A stretch of 51,994 nucleotides of DNA from Acetobacteraceae bacterium (lineage in GTDB: Bacteria; Pseudomonadota; Alphaproteobacteria; Acetobacterales; Acetobacteraceae). This document shows positions 39,572 to 49,870 of the stretch, piece after piece. The DNA lies in assembly GCA_020848935.1 (NCBI GenBank), contig JADLHF010000190.1, positions 1-51,994 of the forward strand, in the 5' to 3' direction. The position numbers were made by a program, and so were the translations under genes. A model generated the notes under the pieces. The model did no database searches. It was not told the origin of the DNA and saw nothing but the letters and a program-made list of their open reading frames with translations. Position 1 is the first letter of the stretch. Every line of letters begins with the position of its first letter.

Positions 39572-41956
39572 TCAGCGCCGGGCGGCCTGGATTGCCGCCC
39601 ACACCCGCTCGGGCGTCGCCGGCATGTCGATATGGGTGATGCCGTATTCGCCCAGCGCGTCCACCAGCGCGTTCATCACCGCGGGCAGGGCGCCGGCACA
39701 GCCGGCCTCGCCGCAACCCTTGACGCCCAGCCCGTTGGTCCGCGCCGGCACCGGGTGGCTGATGAAGCCGAAGCTCGGCACGTCGTCGGCATGGGGGATG
39801 GCGTAGTCCATGAAGGAGCCGCTCAGCAACTGGCCGTCCTCGCTGTACGCCATCGCCTCGCCCAGCGCCTGGCCGATGCCCTGGGTGATGCCGCCATGCG
39901 CCTGGCCCTCCACCATCAACGGGTTCAGCAAGGTGCCGAAATCATTGACCGTGCTGTATTTCACCACCGCCACCTGCCCGGTCTCGGGATCGACCTCCAC
40001 CTCGGCGATGTGGCATCCGTTCGGAAAGGCGCTGGGCACGCCGGGCACCACCATCGCCACGTCCAGCGTCGGCGGCACGTCGTCGGGCAGAGCGGGGCCA
40101 TCGCGCAGTCTTGCCGCCAGCTCCATGATGCCGATGCCGCGATCGGTGCCGGCGATGGAGAAGCGGCCGCCATCCCGTGCGTTGGGGGAAAACTCGATAT
40201 CCGCCGCCGCGGCCTCAAGCAGATGCGAGGCGATCTTCACCCCCTTGGCGACCACCTCGTCCGAAGACACCGAAATCGCGTTGCTCCCGTTCATCGCCGA
40301 TCGCGAGCCGCCGGTGCCGCCGCCGGCCAGCATCTGGTCGGAGTCACCCTGCACCAGGCGGATCGCCGCGAACGGCACGCCGAGCTTGTCCACCAGCACC
40401 TGGGCGAACGGCGTCCAGTGGCCCTGGCCGTAATCCAGCGTGCCGGAGATGATCGTCACCGTGCCGTCCGCCTCGAAGCGGATGCCGCCCATCTCGTTGT
40501 TCGCCGGCGCGGTCACCTCCAGGTACTGGCCGATGCCGCGCCCGCGCAGTTTCCCCGCCGCCCGGCTCGCCGCCTTGCGCGCCGCGAAGCCGTCCCAGTC
40601 GGCTTCCGCCAGCGCCCTTTCCAGCACCGTCGGGAAATCGCCGCTGTCGTATTCCATCGTCGAGGGCGCCGTGTACGGCATCATCTCCGGCCGGATGTGG
40701 TTGCGCCGGCGCAACTCGATCGGGTCCTTGCCCATCTCGCGCGCCGCGGTCTCGATCAGCCGCTCCATGTAGTAGTTCGCCTCGGGCCGCCCGGCGCCGC
40801 GATAGGCGCCGACCGGGGTGGTGTTGGTCACCACGCACTTGACCTGCACCGAGATGGCAGGCGTGCGGTACACCCCGATGATATTCTTCACCATGTTCAT
40901 CGTCGGCGGCTGGGTGGTGGAATTGGACAGCACGGCGCCGAGATTGCCGTAGCCGCGCACCCGCAGCGCCAGGAAATTTCCCTCGGCGTCCAGCGCCAGT
41001 TCCTGGATGTGCTCGTGCCCGCGTCCCTGGCTGTCGGACAGGAAGCTGTCGCTGCGCTCGTCGGTCCATTTCACCGCCCGGCCCAGGCGCTTGGCCGCGT
41101 ACAGCGCGCAGACATATTCGGGATAGACCTGGGACTTCATCCCGAAGCTGCCGCCTACATTGCCGGTCAGCACGCGCATCTGCTCCGGCGCCACCCCCAG
41201 CACGCGGCCCAGATTGTTGCGCAGGCCGAACACGCCCTGGCAGCCCACCCGCAGGAGGTAGCGCCCCGCCTCGGCGTCGAACTCCGCCAGGGCGGCGCGC
41301 GGCTCCATGGCGCAGACCACGATGCGCGAATTGACGATCGCCATGCGGGTGACATGCGCCGCGCGGGCGAAAGCGGCATCGACGGCGGCATGGTCGCCGA
41401 ACCTGAAGTCCAGGATCACGTTCCCCGGCGCCTCCTCATACAGCAGCGGCGCGCCCGGCTTCACCGCCTCGGCCGCCGTGGTGACCGCCGGCAGCATGTC
41501 GATATCGGCGAACACCGCCTCGGCGGCATCCTTGGCCTGCTGCACGGTCTCGGCCACCACGAAGGCAATGGGCTCGCCGACATAGCGCACCTTCCCCGTC
41601 GCCAGCGCCATCTGCGCCGGCTTGGGGATCGGCCGGTCGTCATGGTTCTTCTGCAGGACGTTGGCGCCCATCGGCTTGATCCCGGCATCGACCAGGTCCT
41701 GGGCCACCACCACCGCCAGCACCCCCGGCATGGCGGCGGCCTCGGCGGTCGCGATGCCGCGCAGCACGCCATGCGCCACCCGGCTGCGCACCACCACGCC
41801 ATAGGCCTGGCCCGGCAGGTTCATGTCGTCGGTGTAGCGCCCCTCGCCGCGCAGCAGCACCGGGTCCTCCAGCCGCGAGACCGGCTGGCCGACGGCGTAG
41901 CGGCCGGGTTCCAGCATGTCGGGGACAAGGCGGGAGGGCGGGGTGGCGACGTTCAT
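39572..41956 (-). CDS. CoxL-like molybdenum hydroxylase large subunit (form II)
   Basis: Molybdopterin-binding subunit of the xanthine oxidase / aerobic CO dehydrogenase family, 794 residues. It has an N-terminal aldehyde oxidase a/b hammerhead ([14 protein letters not shown]) and [12 protein letters not shown] near 265. The active-site loop reads AYRGAGR at 384-390, the form II signature rather than AYxCSFR of true CO dehydrogenase. The late [10 protein letters not shown] contains the catalytic Glu. CAGGAG nine bases before the ATG supports this start. The FAD (CoxM) and 2Fe-2S (CoxS) subunit genes are not adjacent. The substrate is unknown. It ends 8 bp before glpK. Confidence 0.88.
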   Translation of the reverse strand: MNVATPPSRLVPDMLEPGRYAVGQPVSRLEDPVLLRGEGRYTDDMNLPGQAYGVVVRSRVAHGVLRGIATAEAAAMPGVLAVVVAQDLVDAGIKPMGANVLQKNHDDRPIPKPAQMALATGKVRYVGEPIAFVVAETVQQAKDAAEAVFADIDMLPAVTTAAEAVKPGAPLLYEEAPGNVILDFRFGDHAAVDAAFARAAHVTRMAIVNSRIVVCAMEPRAALAEFDAEAGRYLLRVGCQGVFGLRNNLGRVLGVAPEQMRVLTGNVGGSFGMKSQVYPEYVCALYAAKRLGRAVKWTDERSDSFLSDSQGRGHEHIQELALDAEGNFLALRVRGYGNLGAVLSNSTTQPPTMNMVKNIIGVYRTPAISVQVKCVVTNTTPVGAYRGAGRPEANYYMERLIETAAREMGKDPIELRRRNHIRPEMMPYTAPSTMEYDSGDFPTVLERALAEADWDGFAARKAASRAAGKLRGRGIGQYLEVTAPANNEMGGIRFEADGTVTIISGTLDYGQGHWTPFAQVLVDKLGVPFAAIRLVQGDSDQMLAGGGTGGSRSAMNGSNAISVSSDEVVAKGVKIASHLLEAAAADIEFSPNARDGGRFSIAGTDRGIGIMELAARLRDGPALPDDVPPTLDVAMVVPGVPSAFPNGCHIAEVEVDPETGQVAVVKYSTVNDFGTLLNPLMVEGQAHGGITQGIGQALGEAMAYSEDGQLLSGSFMDYAIPHADDVPSFGFISHPVPARTNGLGVKGCGEAGCAGALPAVMNALVDALGEYGITHIDMPATPERVWAAIQAARR

Positions 41957-42153
41957 GCGGCGGGCTCCTGGGGCACGGAGTCCTAACGTGGAAGCACTTG
42001 CAGCATTGCGCAACCGGGCGCGGGGGAGGGATCAGGGCTTGCGCCGTCACGGGGGAAACCCGGATCAGCCTGCCGCCATTGCGGCACCGCGGCGGGGCCG
42101 CCAGCCAACCCATCCCACCGCCCACGGCCGCCTCGACAGCGCCGTCCGCGCGG

Positions 42154-43344
42154 CTAGCTTCGCGTATCCGGGTGGCCCCGTTGCCGGGGGGGCCAGAACC
42201 GCCAGCCCAGCACCGCAATCACCGCCAGCGCCGGCAGCACCAGCATCACCACGCCGCCCCAGCCCGCCCCGGTCCAGGCCAGGGCCGGCGCCACGCCGCC
42301 CAGCGCGCCGCCGACATAATAGGTGGTGACGTACATCCCCACTGCCGCCGACCGGCCATGGCCGGCCGCCACCCCGATGAAGCCCAGCGACAGGTTCTGC
42401 ACCACCAGCAGCCCGCCCGACAGCATCGCCAGTCCCACCACCACCACCGGCAGCGTCGGCCAGAGGGTCAGCGCCAACCCGCACGCGGCCAGCCCCGCCA
42501 CCAGCATCAGCGTCGCCCGCCGGCCGATGCGCACCGCCAGCCGCGCCGCCGCCGCCGTGGTGGCCGCGCCCACCAGGTAGACCGCGAACACGCCCCCCAT
42601 CGCCGCCGGGCTCAGCGCGAAGGGCGGCGCCGTGAGGTACAGGTTCACGAAGGTGTAGACGGCGACATTGGTGAACAGCATGCAGAAGCCCACCGCACAG
42701 GTGGCCATCAGCCGGGCATTGCCGAGATGATCGCGCCACACGGCCAGCTGCGCCCGCACCCCGCCGGGCTGGGCGCGAAACTGCCGCTCGGCCGGCAGCA
42801 GCAGCGCCACCGCCAGCCCGGCCAGCAGGGTGAACACGCCGATCACCACGAACCCCGCCCGCCACCCGGCCAGCTCGGCGGCAATGCCGGCCACCAGCCG
42901 CCCGCCGAACCCGCCCAGGATGGTGCCCACGCCATACAGCCCGGTCAGCCGGATGCCGTCCGCCCCCTCCGCCTCCTCGCCGATATAGGCCACCGTCACG
43001 GTGAAGATGAACGGCATCGCCAGGCCTTGCAGGAAGCGCCAGACCAGCATCGCCTCCAGGCTCTGCGCCCCGGCAACCAGCAGCGTCGGCAGCGAAAGCA
43101 GCGTGCAGGCCCCGGCGATCAGCCGCTTGCGCCCCACCCGGTCCGAAATCGCCCCGGCGAATGGTGCGAGCAGCGCCACGGCCACCAGCGACGCGGTGAC
43201 GGTGCGCCCGGTCTGCGCCACATCCACGCCGAATTCCGCCGCGATCAGCGGCAGGATCGGCTGGGGCGTATACAGGTTCAGGAAGGTGGCAAACCCGGCC
43301 AGGACGACGGCAACGGCCCTCGCTCCCACGGGGCGCGGCCTCAC
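42154..43344 (-). CDS. MFS transporter
   Basis: Major facilitator permease of 396 residues and about 12 membrane segments. It has the N-terminal NLYTPQPILPLIAAEFGVD segment, the inter-TM2-3 motif GAISDRVGRKRL near 64-75 and a second-half loop RIGRRATL near 270. The pattern resembles YnfM-like and arabinose efflux-type transporters. The substrate cannot be inferred. It is the last of three genes in a tight minus-strand cluster (GT2, mepA, MFS) with gaps of 4-7 bp. Confidence 0.85.
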   Translation of the reverse strand: MRPRPVGARAVAVVLAGFATFLNLYTPQPILPLIAAEFGVDVAQTGRTVTASLVAVALLAPFAGAISDRVGRKRLIAGACTLLSLPTLLVAGAQSLEAMLVWRFLQGLAMPFIFTVTVAYIGEEAEGADGIRLTGLYGVGTILGGFGGRLVAGIAAELAGWRAGFVVIGVFTLLAGLAVALLLPAERQFRAQPGGVRAQLAVWRDHLGNARLMATCAVGFCMLFTNVAVYTFVNLYLTAPPFALSPAAMGGVFAVYLVGAATTAAAARLAVRIGRRATLMLVAGLAACGLALTLWPTLPVVVVGLAMLSGGLLVVQNLSLGFIGVAAGHGRSAAVGMYVTTYYVGGALGGVAPALAWTGAGWGGVVMLVLPALAVIAVLGWRFWPPRQRGHPDTRS

Positions 43345-43348
43345 GCCA

Positions 43349-44224
43349 TCACCGGCGCCCAGTGGAAGCGGCCGCGGGCATGGTCAGGATCGGGCCACAG
43401 GCGGCCGGCACGCGTGGCGCCTGCGGCTTGCGGGGAACCGGCTTGCTGGCCGGCTGGTCCAGCCGGTCGAACCACCATTGCAGGCTGGCATCGCAGCCAT
43501 CGCCCGGCGGGATCGGCGGCAGGTCGCGGCATTCGCCCTGGCCGGCGGGGCAGCGGAAATGGATGTGCATGTGCGAGGCATGGCCGTACCAAGGCCGGAT
43601 GCGCCGCAGCCAGTCGCGCGCGCCGGCCGGCACCTCCAGGCACAATTGCCGCTTGATCGCCGCGTTCACCAGCACCCGGTCCACGCCGGGCAGCGCGGTC
43701 GCCAGCCGCAGCAGCGTGACGTGCCCGGGCTTCCAGCGCGCCGCGTCCACCCCGCGCTGGTCGCCGCGCACCAGGCTCGGCGGCTCGATCGCCTCGCGCG
43801 CCGCCGGGCTCAGCGCCTGGCGCGGCAGGCTGATGTCCAGGTACACATCGGCATCCAGCCCCAGCTGGTGGCTCGCATGCCCCCCCGGCAGCGGCCCGCC
43901 GCGCGGCGCCGAAATGTCGTTCATGTACAGGTCCGGCAACCCCGCCGCCCGCGCCCGTTCGCCCAGCAGCTTCAGCCCGGCGATGACATCGGGATGGCCC
44001 CAGAAGGTGGAGCGGCCCAGCCGCACCGTCTGGATGCCGGGCGCGCTGTCCGGCAGGCGCTCGGCCCCGGCGATGCAGCCTGGTCCCGGCCCGCCGACCA
44101 CCCGCACCGGCCCCGGCGCCGGCCCGGGTGCCGCACGCGGCGCCACGATGGTTGCAACCGCCGGCGCCTGCGCCAGGACAGGCGCCGGGACCATCAGCAA
44201 CAGCAGCGCCAGCAGCCGCCTCAT
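43349..44224 (-). CDS. mepA: Penicillin-insensitive murein endopeptidase MepA
   Basis: Periplasmic LAS-type metallopeptidase of 291 residues that cuts D-Ala-meso-DAP crosslinks in peptidoglycan. A signal peptide (1-18, ending VLAQA) precedes the M74 core, with zinc ligands in GGHASHQLGLDADVY near 114-128 and GHASHMHIHF near 214-223. Six cysteines recall the disulphides of E. coli MepA. The C terminus is Pro-rich. It sits between a GT2 glycosyltransferase gene and an MFS gene with short gaps. Confidence 0.9.
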   Translation of the reverse strand: MRRLLALLLLMVPAPVLAQAPAVATIVAPRAAPGPAPGPVRVVGGPGPGCIAGAERLPDSAPGIQTVRLGRSTFWGHPDVIAGLKLLGERARAAGLPDLYMNDISAPRGGPLPGGHASHQLGLDADVYLDISLPRQALSPAAREAIEPPSLVRGDQRGVDAARWKPGHVTLLRLATALPGVDRVLVNAAIKRQLCLEVPAGARDWLRRIRPWYGHASHMHIHFRCPAGQGECRDLPPIPPGDGCDASLQWWFDRLDQPASKPVPRKPQAPRVPAACGPILTMPAAASTGRR

Positions 44225-44231
44225 GCCGGCC

Positions 44232-45203
44232 TCATGGGGCCGTCGGCGGGGCCGGGATTGCCAGATAGGCCAGGCGCTTCACCTCCTTGCGCCCGCGCGC
44301 CACGGAATCCAGCACCAGGCCGCAGGCGAACGACAGGGCCGCGATCAGCACCAGCCCCATCGCCAGCACCGCCGTCGGCAGGCGCGGCACCAGCCCGGTA
44401 TGCAGGAACTCCGCCACCACGGGCGCGCCCAGCAGGATGGCCGCCGCCAGCAGCACCAGCCCGCAGATGGCAAAGAACTGCAGCGGCCGCTCCTCCTTCA
44501 CCAGCACCACGATGGTGCGCAGGATGCGCGCCCCGTCGCTGTAGGTGCGCAGCTTGGAGACCGAGCCGGCCGGCCGGTCGCGATAGGCGGTCGCCACCTC
44601 GCCCACCGGCATCCGCAGATCCAGCGCATGCACGGTGAACTCGGTCTCGGTCTCGAACCCGCCGGCCAGCGCCGGGAATGACTTGACGAAGCGCCGGCTG
44701 AACACCCGATAGCCCGACAGCATGTCCGAGATGCGATCGCCGAACACCGCGCGCACCATGCCGGTCAGCACCAGGTTGCCCAGCCGGTGGCCGGGCCGGT
44801 ACGCCTTCGCGATGTCGGTCACCCGCGCGCCATTGACCATGTCCAGCCCGTCGCGCAGCAGCAGCTCCACCATCGCCGGCGCGGCGGCGGCGTCATAGGT
44901 GTCGTCGCCATCCACCAGCACGTAAAGTTCGGCATCGACATCGGCGAAGGCGCGGCGGATCACGTTGCCCTTGCCCTGCAAGGTCTCGCGCCGGACGATC
45001 GCGCCGGCCGCCCGCGCCGCCGCCACCGTCCCGTCGCGCGAGTTGTTGTCATAGACATAGATCGCGGCATCGGGCAGGGCGGCGCGGAAATCGGCCACCA
45101 CTTTCGGGATGGCCACCGCCTCGTTGTAGCAGGGCACGATCACGGCGATGCGGGGCGCGCGGCCGGCGAGGCGGGAGAGCGGCGATGCGGACGGAGGGGT
45201 CAT
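44232..45203 (-). CDS. Family 2 glycosyltransferase with two C-terminal membrane segments
   Basis: Dolichol/undecaprenyl-phosphate sugar transferase-like GT2 of 323 residues. The GT-A fold carries IAVIVPCYNEAVAIPKVV (19-36), YDNNSRDGT and the metal-binding D98/D100 in VDGDDTYD. SDMLSGYRVFSRRFVKSFP is typical of DPM1/DesK-type enzymes. Two hydrophobic C-terminal segments (about 240-260 and 275-300) anchor it in the membrane. A GTG at 45227 with GGGGA upstream is a possible alternative start. It heads the cluster with mepA and the MFS gene, perhaps an envelope-related set. Confidence 0.85.
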   Translation of the reverse strand: MTPPSASPLSRLAGRAPRIAVIVPCYNEAVAIPKVVADFRAALPDAAIYVYDNNSRDGTVAAARAAGAIVRRETLQGKGNVIRRAFADVDAELYVLVDGDDTYDAAAAPAMVELLLRDGLDMVNGARVTDIAKAYRPGHRLGNLVLTGMVRAVFGDRISDMLSGYRVFSRRFVKSFPALAGGFETETEFTVHALDLRMPVGEVATAYRDRPAGSVSKLRTYSDGARILRTIVVLVKEERPLQFFAICGLVLLAAAILLGAPVVAEFLHTGLVPRLPTAVLAMGLVLIAALSFACGLVLDSVARGRKEVKRLAYLAIPAPPTAP

Positions 45204-45344
45204 GCGGACATCCGGGTGTGGGTCCACTCATACAATTCCCCACGCCGCACCGCCAAATCCCGTCCACCCCGCCTGCTGCGCGGACTTGTCCGTGCCGTCC
45301 TGCCCCGCCCCTGCTGCGACCTCGACCAGAGCAACAACGCCGGG

Positions 45345-46316
45345 TCAGAATCCCTCGCGGGCAATGTCCATGGCGAAGTATGTCAGGATCAGGTCGGCGC
45401 CGGCGCGCTTGATGCCGCCAAGCGTCTCCCGCACGGCGCGATGCTCGTCGATCGCCCCGGCGGCGGCGGCGAACTTGATCATCGCGTATTCCCCGCTGAC
45501 CTGATAGGCGGCCACCGGCAGCAAGGAGCGCGCGCGAACCTGCGCCAGCACGTCGAGATAGGGCAGCGCCGGCTTGACCATCAGGATGTCCGCGCCCTCG
45601 GCCTCGTCGCACACCGCTTCCAGCAACGCCTCGCGCCCGTTGAGCGGGTTCATCTGGTACGCCTTGCGGTCGCCCTTCAGCTCCGAACCCGCCGCGGCGC
45701 GGAACGGGCCGAAGAAGCTGGAGGCGAACTTGGAGGAATAGGCCATGATCGGCGTCATCTCGAAGCCTTCGGCGTCGAGCGCCGCGCGGATCGCCGCCAC
45801 CTGGCCATCCATCATCGCGGACGGGGCGACCATGTCCGCGCCGGCGCGCGCGGCCACCACGGCCTGGCGGGCCAGGTTGGCGATGGTGTGGTCGTTGTGG
45901 ACGTGGCCGCCCTGCACCACGCCGCAATGCCCGTGCGTGGTGTATTCGCAAAAGCAGGTGTCCGGGATCACCATCAGGTCGGGTGCCGCGTCCTTGCAGC
46001 GGCGCACCATGCGCGCCAGCAGCCCGTCCGGGTTCCAGGTGTCGCTGCCGGTCGCGTCCTTGTGGTGCGAGACGCCGAACAGCATCACGGCGCGGATGCC
46101 GGCGGCGGCAATCTCGCGGATCGCCACCTCCAGCCGCCGCTCGGGAATACGGCTGACGCCCGGCATGCTGTCCACCGGCGCCGCGTCATCCACCCCTTCC
46201 TCGACGAAAATCGGATAGATCAGGTCGTTCAGCGAGACGCTGGTCTCCTGCAGCAGGTCGCGCATGGCCGCCGTGCTGCGCAGGCGACGCAGGCGATTGG
46301 TCGGGAAACCCGGCAT
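45345..46316 (-). CDS. hemB: Porphobilinogen synthase (delta-aminolevulinic acid dehydratase)
   Basis: Condenses two 5-aminolevulinate molecules to porphobilinogen in haem synthesis; 323 residues, TIM barrel. The zinc site cysteines C121, C123 and C131 are in [14 protein letters not shown], so this is a zinc-type enzyme. The two Schiff-base lysines are K196 (YSSKFAS) and K248 ([10 protein letters not shown]). GGAG eight bases upstream supports the ATG at 46316. It stands alone, 95 bp from the SDR gene on the same strand. Confidence 0.95.
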   Translation of the reverse strand: MPGFPTNRLRRLRSTAAMRDLLQETSVSLNDLIYPIFVEEGVDDAAPVDSMPGVSRIPERRLEVAIREIAAAGIRAVMLFGVSHHKDATGSDTWNPDGLLARMVRRCKDAAPDLMVIPDTCFCEYTTHGHCGVVQGGHVHNDHTIANLARQAVVAARAGADMVAPSAMMDGQVAAIRAALDAEGFEMTPIMAYSSKFASSFFGPFRAAAGSELKGDRKAYQMNPLNGREALLEAVCDEAEGADILMVKPALPYLDVLAQVRARSLLPVAAYQVSGEYAMIKFAAAAGAIDEHRAVRETLGGIKRAGADLILTYFAMDIAREGF

Positions 46317-46411
46317 CGGTTCACTCCACAAGCACCGGCCCCGGAATGCGGCCGGATGCCGACTTTATAGATGTCCACTGGGAAAGCGAGAAGCCATCCC
46401 GGGCTCGCGGG

Positions 46412-47218
46412 CTAGGTCGCCGCCCACATGGGGCTCTCGGGCAGCATCGCGCCGCCATCGACGATGATGGTCTGCCCGGTGATGAAGCTGCTCTCGTCGC
46501 TGGCGAGAAACAGCATCGCATGCGCCACATCCTGCGGCGTGCCGAGGCGCTTGGCCGGGATGTATCTGGCGATGTTGTCCGCCCCATATCGCGCCTTCAT
46601 CCCCGACAGCCCCGGGGTATCGATGTAGCCCGGCTCCACCCCGTTCACCGTGATGTTGTCGGCCGCCAGTTCGAGCGCCGCGGCCTTGATGAAGCCGTTC
46701 ACCGCGCCCTTGGTGGCCGAATAGGCGCCGGTGCCCGGCATCGTCACGCGCGGCCCGGTGACCGACGAGGTGACCAGCAGCCGCCCGCCGCCCCCCTTCT
46801 TCATGTGCGGATAGGTTGCCGCCGCCAGCCAGAAGCATGCCTTCACGTTCACCGTCAGCATGGCATCCAGCAGCGCATCGTCGCGCTCGGTCACCGTGTG
46901 CCGGCCCATCACGGCCGCGTTGTGCACCACGATATCCAGCCGGCCATGCTTCGCCGCCACGTCATCGACCATGGCGAACACCCGCGCCTTGTCGGCCATG
47001 TCGATCACCAGCAGCTCGGCCCGCCCGCCGGCGGCCAGGATGGCGTCCACCGTCGCCTGGCCCGGTGCCGCGGTGCGGGTGGCCACCACCACCAGCGCGC
47101 CCTCGGCCGCCAGCACCTGGGCGGTGGCGCTGCCGATCCCCTTGCCGGCGCCGGTGACGATGGCGACCTTGCCCGACAGGCGCGGGCCGGCGCGGTGGGT
47201 GACGGGATTCTCAGGCAT
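46412..47218 (-). CDS. Short-chain dehydrogenase/reductase (SDR)
   Basis: Classical SDR of 268 residues. The NAD(P)-binding motif TGAGKGIG is at 22-29, the HNAA motif at 100-103, and the catalytic Ser in VTSSVTG with Y167 and K171 in YSATK. EPGYIDTPG and a C-terminal IIVDGGAMLPE segment follow. The substrate is unknown. GGAG seven bases upstream marks the ATG at 47218. It overlaps the hydrolase gene by 8 bp, so the two are co-translated and may act in one pathway. Confidence 0.87.
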   Translation of the reverse strand: MPENPVTHRAGPRLSGKVAIVTGAGKGIGSATAQVLAAEGALVVVATRTAAPGQATVDAILAAGGRAELLVIDMADKARVFAMVDDVAAKHGRLDIVVHNAAVMGRHTVTERDDALLDAMLTVNVKACFWLAAATYPHMKKGGGGRLLVTSSVTGPRVTMPGTGAYSATKGAVNGFIKAAALELAADNITVNGVEPGYIDTPGLSGMKARYGADNIARYIPAKRLGTPQDVAHAMLFLASDESSFITGQTIIVDGGAMLPESPMWAAT

Positions 47219-48113
47219 CTTCGCTCTCCATGAATGCGCCGATCTCGGCCAGGCACGCCGCGGTTTCCTCGACATGCGGCATGTGGCTGCTGTTCTCGAA
47301 GATCACCCAGCGGTTGCGGGCGATCCGGTCGGCAAAGGGCCGCATCACCGCCGCCGTCGCCTCGTCGTGGCGGCCGGAAATCAGCAAGGTGGTGGCACGG
47401 ATATGCTTCAACTGCCCGGTGATGTCCCAGTTCCGCAGGCTGCCGATGCAGTGGAACTCGCTGGGCCCGTTCATCGTGTGGTACACGGTGGGATCGGCGG
47501 CGATGCCGGCGAAGCTGGCCAGCACCTCGTCCGGCATCGGCTGCACCCGGCAGACATGCCGCGCATAGAAAACCTGCGTCGCCGCCTCGTAGGCGGGATC
47601 GTCGGTTGTCCCCGCCTGCTCGTGGCGCAGCAGCGTCGCCTGCACCTCGGCCGGCAGCAGCGCGCGCAGCCGGTTCGCCTCGCGCACCCACAATTCCATC
47701 GACGGCGGCGAATCGGCAATCACCAGCCCGCGCAGCCCGAGCGGCCGGCGGATGGCATGCTCGGCCGCCAGCATCCCGCCCCAGGACTGGCCCAGCAGAT
47801 GGTAGCGCCCGGAAATGCCCAGATGCGCCAGCACCGCGTCCAACTCGTCGAGAAACAACTGCACCGTCCAGAATCCGGGATCGGCATCGCGCAGATGCGT
47901 CGAGCGCCCGCAGCCCAGCTGGTCGTAATGCACCACCGCCCGCTCGGGGCGCGCCAACCCGGCAAGCCGCAGCGTGTAGTCGTGGCACGCACCGGGCCCG
48001 CCATGCAGCACCACCAGCGGCGGCAGCGCCGCCCGTTCGCCGCCGCTCACCCGGAACCAGGTCTGGTGGCCGCGAAACGGCACGAGGCCGGTCAGCCGGG
48101 GTTCAGGGATCAT
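47211..48113 (-). CDS. Proline iminopeptidase-like alpha/beta hydrolase
   Basis: S33-family hydrolase of 300 residues. The oxyanion HGGPG motif is at 37-41, YDQLGCGRS near 63-71, the nucleophile S110 in GQSWGG, the acid in SGRHDEAT and the base His in NSSHMPHVEE. This matches tricorn-interacting-factor F1/proline iminopeptidases, which release N-terminal residues from peptides, though some relatives are amidases. GGAG lies eight bases before the ATG at 48113. It overlaps the SDR gene and is divergent from the D-aminoacylase-like gene. Confidence 0.85.
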   Translation of the reverse strand: MIPEPRLTGLVPFRGHQTWFRVSGGERAALPPLVVLHGGPGACHDYTLRLAGLARPERAVVHYDQLGCGRSTHLRDADPGFWTVQLFLDELDAVLAHLGISGRYHLLGQSWGGMLAAEHAIRRPLGLRGLVIADSPPSMELWVREANRLRALLPAEVQATLLRHEQAGTTDDPAYEAATQVFYARHVCRVQPMPDEVLASFAGIAADPTVYHTMNGPSEFHCIGSLRNWDITGQLKHIRATTLLISGRHDEATAAVMRPFADRIARNRWVIFENSSHMPHVEETAACLAEIGAFMESEDA

Positions 48114-48167
48114 GGCGCGCTCCACGAATTCCGGCCTATGCTAACGCCCAGAGACGGGAGGGCAACC

Positions 48168-49865
48168 ATGGTCCAGGCAGCAGACCTCATCATCCGCGGC
48201 GGCACCGTCGTCGATGGCACCGGGGCCGCGCCCTACGCCGCCGACATCGCCATCGCCGGCGGCAAGATCACCGAGATCGGCCACATCACCGCCAGCGCCG
48301 GCGAGGAAATCGACGCCCGCGGAAAACTCGTCACCCCCGGCTTCGTCGATCTGCACACGCATTACGACGCCCAGGTCACCTGGAGCAGCAACGTCACCCC
48401 CTCCTCCTGGAACGGCGTCACCACCGTGCTGATCGGCAATTGCGGCGTCGGCTTCGCGCCCTGCCTGCCGGAGCGCCGCCAGATGCTGGTGGAACTGATG
48501 GAGGGGGTGGAGGACATCCCCGAAGTCGTCCTCACCGAGGGCCTGCCGTGGAACTGGCAATCCTTCCCCGAATATCTCGACGCGCTGGACGCCCGCCAGT
48601 ACGACCTCGACGTCTGCACCCAGGTGCCCCACTCCGCCCTGCGCGTCCACGTGATGGGCCAGCGCGGGGCGGACCGCGAACCGGCCACTGAAGCCGACCG
48701 CACCGAAATGGCCCGCCTCGCCGCCGAGGGCATGGAAGCCGGCGCGCTGGGCTTCTCCACCTCGCGCACCCTGGCCCACAAGACGCTGGACGGCCGCCAC
48801 ATCCCCACCCTGCGCGCCGAGGAAAGCGAACTCGCCGCCATCGCCCAATCCCTCGGCCGCGGCTGGATGCAGGTGATCTCGGATTTCGAGGACCTGGACC
48901 AGGAATTCGCCATGCTGCGCCGCCTGGCGCTGGGCTCCGGCCGCCCGATGACCATCTCCCTGCTGCAACGCGAACAGCGCCCGGACGCCTGGAAGACCGT
49001 CCTCGGCCACATCCACGCCGCCAACGCGGCCGGTGCCAAAATCTCCGGCCAGGTCATGGCCCGCCCGGTCGGCGTGATGGTCGGTTTCGAAATCTCGCAG
49101 AACCCGTTCATGGACCGGCCGTCCTGGAAGGCAATCGCCCACCTCCCCTTCGCCGAGAAGCTCCCCCACCTCAGGAATCCCGAATTCCGCGCCCGCCTGC
49201 TCGCCGAGCAAACCACCGACCCCGCCCTCAGGCACCGCCTCAACACCTGGGAGAAAATTTTCCCGCTTGGCGACTCGCCGGATTACGAGCCGGCGCCGGA
49301 GGCCAGCGTCGCCGCCGTCGCCGCCCGCCACGGCCGCGACCCCGAGGCGGTCGTCTATGACATGCTGATGGAGCGCGACGGCCGCAACGTGCTCTACCGC
49401 CCGATCATCAACTACGCCTATGGCGACCTCGAAGCCGTCAAGACCATGATGCAGGATCCCCACACCATCATGGGCCTCGGCGACGGCGGCGCCCACGTCT
49501 CCATCATCTGCGACGCCTCGGCGCCGACCACCATGCTCAGCCACTGGACCCGCGACCGCACCCGCGGCGAACACCTGCCGGTGGAATGGGTCATCAAGCG
49601 CCTCTCCGCCGACAACGCCGCCGCCCTCGGCCTCTCCGATCGCGGCCTGCTCAAGGTGGGCATGAAGGCCGACCTCAACGTCATCGACCACGCCCGCATC
49701 CGCGCCCGCCTGCCCGAAGTCCGCTACGACCTCCCCGCCGGCGGCCGGCGCCTGGTCCAGACCACCGAGGGCTACACCGCCACCATCGTCAGCGGCACCA
49801 TCGTCCAGCGCGATGGCGTGGCCACCGGCGCCCTGCCGGGCCGGCTGGTGCGCGGCACACGGTAG
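48168..49865 (+). CDS. D-aminoacylase / N-acyl-D-amino-acid deacylase family amidohydrolase
   Basis: Metal-dependent amidohydrolase family 3 protein of 565 residues. The N-terminal beta-sandwich strand DLIIRGGTVVDGTG and metal ligands H63 and H65 in VDLHTHYDAQV are seen. The NCGVGFAPC loop near 104, which in D-aminoacylase holds a metal-binding cysteine, is also present, as are FSTSRT, the GLGDGGAHVSIICDAS segment near 443 and a final beta-sandwich strand. Family members remove acyl groups from D-amino acids or hydrolyse dihydropyrimidine-like amides; the exact substrate is open. GGGAGG at 48156-48161 gives the start. Confidence 0.85.
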   Translation: MVQAADLIIRGGTVVDGTGAAPYAADIAIAGGKITEIGHITASAGEEIDARGKLVTPGFVDLHTHYDAQVTWSSNVTPSSWNGVTTVLIGNCGVGFAPCLPERRQMLVELMEGVEDIPEVVLTEGLPWNWQSFPEYLDALDARQYDLDVCTQVPHSALRVHVMGQRGADREPATEADRTEMARLAAEGMEAGALGFSTSRTLAHKTLDGRHIPTLRAEESELAAIAQSLGRGWMQVISDFEDLDQEFAMLRRLALGSGRPMTISLLQREQRPDAWKTVLGHIHAANAAGAKISGQVMARPVGVMVGFEISQNPFMDRPSWKAIAHLPFAEKLPHLRNPEFRARLLAEQTTDPALRHRLNTWEKIFPLGDSPDYEPAPEASVAAVAARHGRDPEAVVYDMLMERDGRNVLYRPIINYAYGDLEAVKTMMQDPHTIMGLGDGGAHVSIICDASAPTTMLSHWTRDRTRGEHLPVEWVIKRLSADNAAALGLSDRGLLKVGMKADLNVIDHARIRARLPEVRYDLPAGGRRLVQTTEGYTATIVSGTIVQRDGVATGALPGRLVRGTR

Positions 49866-49870
49866 CCGCC

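Noticed and set aside
39572-41956. True aerobic carbon monoxide dehydrogenase large subunit
   Set aside because: The active-site loop is AYRGAGR (form II) and not AYxCSFR, and small and medium subunits are missing.
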